Assembly: GCA_900552775.1 (NCBI GenBank)
Contig: USAP01000042.1
Span: 1 to 11,631, forward strand
Length of the DNA stretch: 11,631 nt
Direction of reading: 5' to 3'
Origin: an uncultured Eubacteriales bacterium
Lineage (GTDB): Bacteria; Bacillota; Clostridia; UMGS1883; UMGS1540
Every line of letters begins with the position of its first letter. The first letter of the stretch is position 1. Below the pieces are notes generated by a model. That model saw only the letters and a program-made list of their open reading frames with translations. It was not told where the DNA came from and did not search any database. A program made the position numbers and the translations under genes. Shown here piece after piece: positions 1 to 5,523 of the stretch.

Positions 1-30
1 TTATATTATCAGAAAATCTTTTATTTTTCT

Positions 31-60
31 TTGGAAATTAGGACTTGGATTTTATAAAAT
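31..60 (+). promoter_or_regulatory. possible σA promoter of the AraC-family gene
   Basis: A TTGGAA hexamer at 31-36 is followed by an AT-rich TATAAAAT run at 53-60. It can be read as TATAAA with a 16-base spacer or TAAAAT with an 18-base spacer. The start point would fall near 66, leaving a leader of only about a dozen bases that already contains the GGAGG ribosome binding site (68-72). That leader is unusually short, so the call is tentative and the true promoter may lie left of the window. Confidence 0.3.
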
Positions 61-77
61 AGGACACGGAGGGCGAA

Positions 78-962
78 ATGGATTATATTCCGGCAAAAAA
101 AGAAAGCATTTTAAGAGTGGACAGGCTTTACACCGTTCACTATTTTGAATATGTAAAGGATTATGTTTTCGGCGGAGAAAAACACGACTTCTGGGAAATC
201 GCGTACATAGACCGCGGCACCGCCGGCATAGTTGCCGAAAACCGCGGCTACACATTAAAACAGGGCGATGCCGTTTTTCACAAGCCGCACGAGTATCACA
301 ATATATGGGCAAGCGGCGGATTTGCAAATTCGGTCATTATAAGCTTTTCGGCATCGGGCAAGGCAATGGACTATTTTAAAAACAAGATTCTGCATTTTGA
401 CGATGAGGACAAAAAGCTGCTGGCGCTGATAGTGCGCGAGGCAAGCGCATATTTTTCCGAGCCTTTAAATATTGTGGAGCTGCCGTGCATGACCAAAAGA
501 AAAGACGCACCTGCAGGCGGCGAACAGATGGTGCGCCTATACATAGAACAGCTTCTTATAGGGCTGATACGCAAAGGAAATCTCGCAAAGCCTCACCCCA
601 TATCGGAAAAAAGTACAGAGGAAGGCAAAGAAAAAATAGTTGAGGCAATAAAAACATATCTTGCCGAAAACATTTCCGAACCCATAACTCTCGACGATGT
701 TGTGAGCCGCGTCTGCTTCAGCAAAACTTTTGTAAAAGCGCTGTTCCGCGAAAAAACGGGAATGGGGATTATACACTATCTCACAGAACTTCGCATAAAT
801 ACCGCCAAGCATCTTATAAGCGAGAACAAGTATACTTTCAGCGAAATTGCGGCGATGTGCGGCTTTTCAACCATACATTATTTCTCAAACTGCTTCAAAA
901 AAGAAACGGGCATGCGCCCGTCCGAATATTCAAAAAGCGTGCAGTCAAAGGGAATTTTGTAA
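78..962 (+). CDS. AraC-family transcriptional regulator with N-terminal cupin sensor
   Basis: This 294-residue protein has the usual AraC/XylS length and layout. Residues about 25-95 look like an AraC-type cupin sensor domain, with a charged H-x-F-W-E stretch near 36-40 and the segment GDAVFHKPHEYHNIW at 63-77, typical of sugar-sensing members. Residues about 184-285 form the double helix-turn-helix DNA-binding domain. The first HTH is at about 203-225 (LDDVVSRVCFSKTFVKALF). The second is at about 253-275 (FSEIAAMCGFSTIHYFSNCF) and ends in the family hallmark F-K-K-x-T-G-x-x-P-S-x-Y (273-284). The ATG is supported by GGAGG five bases upstream. It is the only plus-strand gene here. Members of this class usually activate a nearby carbohydrate gene in response to a small ligand; such a target would have to lie left of the window, because the right neighbour is convergent. 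Family is certain; ligand and target are unknown. Confidence 0.93.
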   Translation: MDYIPAKKESILRVDRLYTVHYFEYVKDYVFGGEKHDFWEIAYIDRGTAGIVAENRGYTLKQGDAVFHKPHEYHNIWASGGFANSVIISFSASGKAMDYFKNKILHFDDEDKKLLALIVREASAYFSEPLNIVELPCMTKRKDAPAGGEQMVRLYIEQLLIGLIRKGNLAKPHPISEKSTEEGKEKIVEAIKTYLAENISEPITLDDVVSRVCFSKTFVKALFREKTGMGIIHYLTELRINTAKHLISENKYTFSEIAAMCGFSTIHYFSNCFKKETGMRPSEYSKSVQSKGIL

Positions 963-963
963 T

Positions 964-1317
964 TTATTTTGCTTTCGGCTTAAATATGATTCCGGCAAGA
1001 AAGCCGAAAAACACCGCCGCTGTAACACCTGCCGATACGGCAGCAAGTCCGCCTTTTAATATCCCGAGAATACCGTCTTTATCAACAGCTTTTTTAACTC
1101 CCTCCACAAGCGAATGTCCAAACCCCACAATCGGCACCGTGGCTCCGGCGCCGGCAAATTCCACAAGCGGCTTATAAACTCCTATAAGCGACAAAAACGC
1201 TCCTATGCACACAAACGAAACCAGTATCCTTGCCGGAGTAAGCTTTGTTTTGTCAATCAGTATCTGCCCTATCACACATATTGCTCCTCCAACGGCAAAA
1301 GCTTTAAGATAATCCAT
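964..1317 (-). CDS. spoVAE: SpoVAE-type sporulation membrane protein
   Basis: This is a 117-residue hydrophobic protein matching the SpoVAE (SpoVAEb) family over its full length. It opens with MDYLKAFAVGGAICVIGQIL followed by IDKTKLTPARILV, and contains the conserved segment GAGATVPIVGFGHSLVEG near 56-73. It ends in a glycine/alanine-rich membrane helix and the basic tail KPKAK. Three to four membrane segments are expected. In Bacillus and Clostridia, SpoVA proteins sit in the inner spore membrane and move dipicolinic acid into the forespore and out during germination. SpoVAE normally sits beside spoVAC and spoVAD; neither is present here. It follows the YdcZ-like gene by 14 bases and has a very strong site (AAAGGAGGA) before its ATG, so the two are probably co-transcribed. 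Its stop is one base from the stop of the convergent AraC gene. Family assignment is strong; the role of an orphan copy is uncertain. Confidence 0.92.
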   Translation of the reverse strand: MDYLKAFAVGGAICVIGQILIDKTKLTPARILVSFVCIGAFLSLIGVYKPLVEFAGAGATVPIVGFGHSLVEGVKKAVDKDGILGILKGGLAAVSAGVTAAVFFGFLAGIIFKPKAK

Positions 1318-1331
1318 TTATTCTTCCTCCT

Positions 1332-1760
1332 TTACTTTTTAAAGAGAATTACTCCACCTATCATAAGCGCAAGCGCGATGTATTTGCTCAATGAAAATCC
1401 GACTTTTTCCGCACCGAACAGCCCAAATGCGTCTATTATCGCTGCCGTGAGCAACTGCGCTATCAGTATAACCGACACCGCGAGCGTTGTTCCCTGGTTT
1501 TTAATCGCAAGCATAACTCCCACCGTTATAAGCACACCTATTGCTCCTCCGCTTAAAAAAAGCTTCGGCGTTTCGCTTAGGGCACCGATATTTCCTCTTC
1601 CGAATATAAAGCTCACTATAAGCGACAGCAAAAATGCCGTTCCCTGCACAAACGCGTTTGACTCAAAAAGACCGACTCTCTCGGAAAGCCCGGTGTTAAA
1701 CACACCCTGTATGCTCATGGCCGCCCCGGAAAGAATTGCAAAAATCATTCCGATTATCAT
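1332..1760 (-). CDS. YdcZ-like (DUF606) small DMT-superfamily membrane transporter
   Basis: This 142-residue, very hydrophobic protein has about five predicted membrane helices (roughly 2-22, 36-54, 69-88, 92-112 and 124-141). The N-terminal pattern ILSGAAMSIQGVFNTGLSER, the central GGAIGVLITVGVMLAI and the end ALMIGGVILFKK fit the YdcZ/DUF606 branch of the drug/metabolite transporter superfamily, whose members are single four-to-five-helix repeats of about 140-150 residues that often work as pairs. The substrate cannot be read from the sequence. The ATG has GAGGTG five bases upstream. It is the first gene of a likely two-gene unit with spoVAE and lies downstream of the rpsT terminator, so it needs its own promoter, which I could not identify with confidence in the roughly 50 bases available. 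Confidence 0.85.
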   Translation of the reverse strand: MIIGMIFAILSGAAMSIQGVFNTGLSERVGLFESNAFVQGTAFLLSLIVSFIFGRGNIGALSETPKLFLSGGAIGVLITVGVMLAIKNQGTTLAVSVILIAQLLTAAIIDAFGLFGAEKVGFSLSKYIALALMIGGVILFKK

Positions 1761-1809
1761 AAATTCACCTCACGCTTATAAGTTTCTGCCTCATATGCGA
1801 ATTTTATGC

Positions 1810-1839
1810 AAAAAAAACAGATGCCTTTAAGACATCTGT
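1810..1839 (-). terminator. intrinsic terminator of rpsT
   Basis: Read on the minus strand, a nine-pair stem (ACAGATGTC with GGCATCTGT, one G-U pair) encloses a five-base loop and is followed directly by a run of T (plus-strand A run at about 1810-1817). It begins 22 bases after the rpsT stop. On the plus strand no T run follows, so it acts only on leftward transcription. It separates rpsT from the YdcZ-spoVAE pair. Confidence 0.88.
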
Positions 1840-1861
1840 ATGTTCTCTCAATATAAAAACA

Positions 1862-2128
1862 TTATGCGGCAAGAGAGTTGAGCTTTCTTGCGAGCTGTGC
1901 TTTTTTACGCGACGCTGTATTCTTCTTTATGATACCTTTTGCAACCGCCTGGTCTATCTTCTTTACGGCAAAAGAAAAATTCTGCTTTGCAGCCGCGCCG
2001 TCACGAAGCGCAACAGACGCTTCAAAACGCTTAACAGCCGTCTTTATAACAGACTTAACCATCTGATTTCTGAGAGTCTTTTTCTCTATAACCTTAACTC
2101 TTTTCTTTGCAGACTGAATATTTGGCAT
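1862..2128 (-). CDS. rpsT: 30S ribosomal protein S20
   Basis: This 88-residue, highly basic protein carries the full S20 signature. It has the N-terminal MPNIQSAKKRVKVIEKKTLRN, a central helical region with TAVKRFEASV, the K-x-I-D-x-A-x-x-K-G-I-I-x-K-N-T-A-S-R-K-K segment at about 56-76, and a C-terminal ARKLNSLAA. S20 binds 16S rRNA and is needed for assembly of the small subunit. The length is normal for the family. The ATG is preceded by a near-perfect GGAGGTGA site. The gene stands alone, with its own promoter (2166-2194) and a strong terminator (1810-1839), the usual monocistronic arrangement. Nothing looks odd. Confidence 0.98.
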   Translation of the reverse strand: MPNIQSAKKRVKVIEKKTLRNQMVKSVIKTAVKRFEASVALRDGAAAKQNFSFAVKKIDQAVAKGIIKKNTASRKKAQLARKLNSLAA

Positions 2129-2165
2129 TGTATTTCACCTCCGCTTTACATAGTGACTAAGTTAT

Positions 2166-2194
2166 ATTTTAGCATAAGAATGCGTAAAATGCAA
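2166..2194 (-). promoter_or_regulatory. σA promoter of rpsT (extended -10, probable UP element)
   Basis: On the minus strand TTGCAT (2189-2194) and TAAAAT (2166-2171) are separated by exactly 17 bases, with a TG one base before the -10, an extended -10 element. Transcription would start near 2159, about 30 bases before the rpsT ATG. Directly upstream of the -35, 2195-2222 is a dense mix of A and T runs that could serve as an UP element for the RNA polymerase alpha subunit, as expected for a highly expressed ribosomal protein gene. The UP role is inference. Confidence 0.8.
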
Positions 2195-2228
2195 GAGTTT
2201 TTTAAAAAAAACAGTTTTTTTTTGCATT

Positions 2229-2499
2229 TTATATATTTTCTGCGTACATATTCGTCAGTAAAACAGCAATATCGGAGTCTGAATTACGGCGCAATATAAC
2301 TTTCTCAATTCTCTTTTCGGGGCTCGGATTTCTCCATTCGAGACCGTAAAACGTATAATCTTCTCCGCGCTCCGTATGCCTCTTTATTATCGCGTTCCCC
2401 GAGAACATCCGGATACAGACGTGCATCCAAACCTCTCTTCGTATAGCTGTATTTTATATCTGCGCCCGACATTTTGTCAAGCAAAGAACCTATAAACAT
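2229..2499 (-). pseudogene. small frameshifted gene, function unknown
   Basis: Two overlapping minus-strand frames make one plausible protein. Frame A starts at 2499 with ATG and a good AAAGGAG site seven bases upstream, but runs into a stop at 2305-2307. Frame B, offset by +1, covers the rest and ends at 2229. Removing one G from the GGGG run at 2397-2400 joins them into an 89-residue protein reading MFIGSLLDKM... through LYPDVLGNAIIKRHTERGED to FYGLEWRNPSPEKRIEKV and ending NMYAENI. The G-L-E-W-x-N-P-x-P-E-K-x-I-E-x-I/V pattern reminds me of C-terminal accessory modules of large glycoside hydrolases, so this may be a leftover tail of such an enzyme; that resemblance is from memory and weak. 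A near-consensus promoter lies upstream. The break is either a real mutation or a sequencing/assembly error in the G run. Programmed frameshifting is less likely because no recognised slippery motif is present. Confidence 0.55.
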
Positions 2500-2536
2500 A
2501 CCTTTTCTCCTTTAAAATTACCTGATTGCTATATAT

Positions 2537-2564
2537 ATTATACCGGTAGTTTCAAAAAAGTCAA
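2537..2564 (-). promoter_or_regulatory. strong σA promoter of the small frameshifted gene
   Basis: On the minus strand TTGACT (2559-2564) and a perfect TATAAT (2537-2542) are separated by 16 bases. The predicted start near 2530 gives a leader of about 30 bases ending in AAAGGAG and the ATG at 2499. It is the best match to the σA consensus in the window. It lies in the 115-base gap after the carboxypeptidase gene, where I see no convincing hairpin terminator for that gene. Confidence 0.8.
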
Positions 2565-2614
2565 TAAGTGTTTTGCAACATAAAATAAATAAAAAGCGAC
2601 ATTATTTGCATTAT

Positions 2615-3742
2615 TTATCTGAATGCTTCAAGCCACATTTTCACGGTTTTTGCGGAAATGTCCAAAAAACCCGGTTCGCTTTTTTCTAAATCCGCTCCGC
2701 TCAGAACGCTGCACTCGGCATATTTCGTATTTCCGAGCCACAGCTCCGCCGTTCCGACAACATCTCCTCTGTGCACGGGCAGCGGCATCACTTCGGGCAG
2801 GTTATATCTGATTTCGGGTTTTTCCGCTTCTCCGTCTCTGACATACATGCTCATGGCGTTTCCGAATATAAGCGGAACTTTTTCTGCGCCGTCTGTCCGC
2901 ACTTCTCCGCACCCGCCGTCTTTTTCGGCTGCGGTATAAAACTTGTACTCCGCAAAAGCCGCATCATACATCTTCATATGGTCGTTCCAGTCATCGGGAT
3001 CGGAGAGCGTCACGGCAATAAGAGAAAACCCATTTCTTTCGCATGCCGACACAAGGCACCTGCCGTCTTTTTTTGTAAATCCGGTTTTTCCCGAATAAAC
3101 GCCGTCATACATGGAAAGAAGCTTATTGTGATTTGTATAAACCGCGCGCTCCGTTTTTTTTGACTTGCAGGACGTAATTTCCCGAAACAGCTCGTTTGAC
3201 AAAGCCGCGTCCATGATTTTTGCAAGCTCTGCGGCTGTTGTGTAATGCCCGGCGGAATCAAGCCCGTTCGGATTTTCAAAATGTGTATTTGTAAGTCCAA
3301 GCTCCGCTGCCTTTCGGTTCATAAGATCGGCAAAAGCCGCCGTACTCCCCGAAACGTGTTCGGCTACCGCAACCGCCGCATCGTTTCCCGAAGACAGCAT
3401 AAGTCCGTACAAAAGTTCGCGCAGCGTAACTTTTTCCCCCGCCCTAAGATACATAGAGCTTCCCTCCGTACCCTCGGCATTTTTGGAAACGGTTGCAACG
3501 CTGTCGGGATCTGCTGCTGAAAGCGCCGTCAAAGCTGTCATAATTTTGGTAGTGCTTGCCATGGGCATTCTTTGATCGGCATTTTTTGAGTATATCACCC
3601 TGCCGCTGCCGCGCTCGCACAAAAAAGCGCTTTTTGCCGATGTTTGAACCGCGTCCGCATTTACGTGCACACTTATAAGCGGCGCCGAAAAAACAAATGA
3701 GGCAAGAAGAAAAACCGCAAGCTTTTTTAAAGTTATCCTCAT
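2615..3742 (-). CDS. D-alanyl-D-alanine carboxypeptidase (DacF/PBP5 type, S11 family)
   Basis: This 375-residue secreted enzyme removes the terminal D-alanine from peptidoglycan pentapeptides, limiting cross-linking. A signal peptide covers about residues 1-29 (KKLAVFLLASFVFSAPLISV, probable cleavage near VNA-DA). All three penicillin-binding motifs are present: S63-T-T-K66 with the nucleophilic serine, S118-G-N120, and K219-T-G221. After about 260 comes a less conserved region fitting the C-terminal PBP5-like domain. The tail KTVKMWLEAFR looks like the amphipathic membrane anchor of this family. Length is normal. In clostridia, relatives include both vegetative PBP5-like and sporulation DacF/DacB enzymes, so I give no symbol. 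The ATG at 3742 lies eight bases after an AGGTGA site that is buried in the hairpin at 3745-3781. No separate promoter could be identified; one may lie in the 3' end of the ABC gene. Confidence 0.94.
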   Translation of the reverse strand: MRITLKKLAVFLLASFVFSAPLISVHVNADAVQTSAKSAFLCERGSGRVIYSKNADQRMPMASTTKIMTALTALSAADPDSVATVSKNAEGTEGSSMYLRAGEKVTLRELLYGLMLSSGNDAAVAVAEHVSGSTAAFADLMNRKAAELGLTNTHFENPNGLDSAGHYTTAAELAKIMDAALSNELFREITSCKSKKTERAVYTNHNKLLSMYDGVYSGKTGFTKKDGRCLVSACERNGFSLIAVTLSDPDDWNDHMKMYDAAFAEYKFYTAAEKDGGCGEVRTDGAEKVPLIFGNAMSMYVRDGEAEKPEIRYNLPEVMPLPVHRGDVVGTAELWLGNTKYAECSVLSGADLEKSEPGFLDISAKTVKMWLEAFR

Positions 3743-3744
3743 AT

Positions 3745-3781
3745 AAAAATCACCTACATAAATTTTATGCAGGTGATTTTT
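3745..3781 (-). terminator. hairpin between ABC exporter and carboxypeptidase; probable terminator or attenuator
   Basis: The arms 3745-3762 and 3764-3781 are complementary over 18 positions with one imperfect pair. On the minus-strand RNA that pair is a G-U wobble; on the plus strand it would be an A-C mismatch, so the structure favours leftward transcription. The inner A/T positions must open to form a loop. The right arm ends in five T, as in an intrinsic terminator. It fills nearly all of the 41-base gap, starting just after the ABC stop and ending two bases before the carboxypeptidase ATG. The AGGTGA ribosome binding site of the carboxypeptidase lies in the descending arm. It could alternatively be a DNA operator, since it is a nearly perfect dyad. 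Confidence 0.65.
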
Positions 3782-3783
3782 TA

Positions 3784-5523
3784 TTATTCCTCATACAGTT
3801 TGTAGAGTTTTTTGTATATTCCGTTTTTCTTTATAAGCTCCTCATGCGTACCCGATTCTTCGATGCCGCACTCGGTAAGCACCAAAATCTTGTCCGCTTC
3901 TTTTGTAGTTGTAAGCCTATGCGCTATCGTAAACGTTGTTCTGCCTTCTGCAAGCCGCGCCAAAGACGCTTTTATAAGCAGCTCGCTTTCATTGTCGAGC
4001 GCACTTGTTGCCTCATCCAGTATAAGAATCGGCGGATTTTTGAGAAAAACTCTCGCTATGCTTATTCTCTGCTTTTGTCCGCCGGAAAGTTTTACGCCGC
4101 GCTCCCCGACATAAGTATCGTATCCTTCGTGAAGCTTTGAAATGAACTCGTCACACCCTGCGTCCTTTGCCGCGCGAATTACTTCGTCTCTTGACGCTCC
4201 GGGTTTTCCGTAAGCGATATTTTCGAAAATTGTTCCCGAGAACAGATACACGTCCTGCTGAACTATTCCGATATTCCGCCGCAACGAACTCTGCGTATAG
4301 CCGCGGATATCCATGCCGTCCAAAAGCACCGCACCGCTCGTAACATCGTAAAAGCGCGGAATAAGATTTACAAGAGTTGTCTTTCCGCCGCCGGAAGGTC
4401 CCACAATCGCAATGCTTTCTCCGGGCTTTACGTCAAGACTTATTCCTGAGAGAATTTCTCCGCCGCCGTCCGAATATGTAAATTTAACATTTTTAAACTC
4501 AATATGCCCGAAAACATTTTTAAGCTCCGCGGCATTTTCACTGTCGCGTATGTCCTCGGGCGCGTCCATAATCTCAAAGAAGCGTTCAATGCCCGTCATG
4601 CCGCGCTGGAACTGCTCCGTAAATTCAACAATGCGCCGTATTGCCGCAATAAGTGTGGAAACATAAAGCAGATAAGCCGTGTAGTCTCCGGGCGTTATTT
4701 TGCCCTTTATCATAAAAAGTGCGCCGGCAACCACCACTATTATATACATAAGACCGTCAAACAGTCTGACAGATGTGTTAAACCCTGCCATATATTTATA
4801 AGACAGCCTTTTTATATCAAGAAACTTTCCGTTTCCATCGGCAAACTTCTTTTTCTCGATGTCCTCGTTTGCAAACGATTTCACAACGCGCACACCCAAA
4901 ATGCTGTCCTCAACCTGCGCGTTTATCTCGCCTATCTGCTGCCTTGACATCTTGAACGCTTTTTTCATAAGGCGGTTATAGTGCACCGAAACCACCAGCA
5001 TCAGCGGAATTGCCGCAAACATTATAACCGTCAGCCACACATTCATGGAACACAGTATGGCAAAAGACGCCGTAATCTTTATGGCGGCTATAAAAAATTC
5101 CTCCGGGCAATGATGCGCAAATTCGGTTACATCAAAAAGATCACTCGTAATCCGCGCCATAATCTGCCCGACCTTTGTGTTTGAAAAATACGAAAACGAC
5201 ATCTTCTGCAAATGGTCAAAAATATCGGCGCGCATATCGGTTTCTATCATCGCGCCCATAATATGACCGCGGTTCGACATATAGTAATTGGCAAACGCAT
5301 CTATAACGCGCAGCGCCAGATAAAGGGCTCCTGCGCGCAGCACAATGCCTGCCGTAAGCGCCGCAAAATTTGTTATTGCCGTGTTTGTTATATTCCGCAC
5401 AATAAGCGGCAGGATAATTTCGCAAAGCGTTGTAAGCGCCGCGCAAAATAAATCTGCCGCCATAATCTTTTTATATTTTTTAAAATATGGATAAAACCTT
5501 TTTATAAGTCCGTTATTTTTCAT
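3784..5523 (-). CDS. ABC exporter, fused membrane and ATPase domains
   Basis: This 579-residue half-transporter has the common type IV (MsbA/LmrA/Sav1866-like) design. Residues about 15-310 hold the six-helix membrane domain, with helices near 20-42, 58-78, 140-160, 163-181, 255-275 and 280-300. Residues about 340-579 hold the ATPase domain: Walker A GPSGGGKT at 375-382, Q-loop VQQDVYLFSGTI near 421-432, signature LSGGQ at 479-483, Walker B ILILDE at 499-504 with catalytic E504, D-loop SALD at 507-510 and switch H535. All catalytic residues are intact, so it should be an active homodimer or pair with another half-transporter. No partner gene is adjacent, so a homodimer is more likely. The substrate cannot be told; lipids, drugs and peptides are all possible. 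Its ATG overlaps the recN stop as ATGA, suggesting translational coupling, with GAGGAG very close upstream. Confidence 0.94.
   Translation of the reverse strand: MKNNGLIKRFYPYFKKYKKIMAADLFCAALTTLCEIILPLIVRNITNTAITNFAALTAGIVLRAGALYLALRVIDAFANYYMSNRGHIMGAMIETDMRADIFDHLQKMSFSYFSNTKVGQIMARITSDLFDVTEFAHHCPEEFFIAAIKITASFAILCSMNVWLTVIMFAAIPLMLVVSVHYNRLMKKAFKMSRQQIGEINAQVEDSILGVRVVKSFANEDIEKKKFADGNGKFLDIKRLSYKYMAGFNTSVRLFDGLMYIIVVVAGALFMIKGKITPGDYTAYLLYVSTLIAAIRRIVEFTEQFQRGMTGIERFFEIMDAPEDIRDSENAAELKNVFGHIEFKNVKFTYSDGGGEILSGISLDVKPGESIAIVGPSGGGKTTLVNLIPRFYDVTSGAVLLDGMDIRGYTQSSLRRNIGIVQQDVYLFSGTIFENIAYGKPGASRDEVIRAAKDAGCDEFISKLHEGYDTYVGERGVKLSGGQKQRISIARVFLKNPPILILDEATSALDNESELLIKASLARLAEGRTTFTIAHRLTTTKEADKILVLTECGIEESGTHEELIKKNGIYKKLYKLYEE

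Noticed and set aside
973..1009. Inverted repeat just downstream of the araC stop as its terminator
   Set aside because: The stem is real (nine pairs) but the loop is 19 bases, no T run follows on either strand, and it lies in conserved spoVAE codons.
1761..1809. Possible sporulation-sigma (σG/σF) or σA promoter for the YdcZ-spoVAE unit
   Set aside because: GCATA motifs occur, but no -10 at proper spacing matches well; the best σA reading (TTCGCA, TATAAG) has a 15-base spacer and would start inside the ribosome binding site.
2305..2499. Reading the small gene as a complete 64-residue protein in its first frame
   Set aside because: After about 2400 this frame becomes arginine-rich and unlike a folded protein, while the shifted frame gives a coherent C-terminus.
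2575..2617. Hairpin terminator after the carboxypeptidase
   Set aside because: The region is AT-rich with partial repeats (ATAATGCAAATAATG) but I could not find a stable GC-containing stem followed by T.
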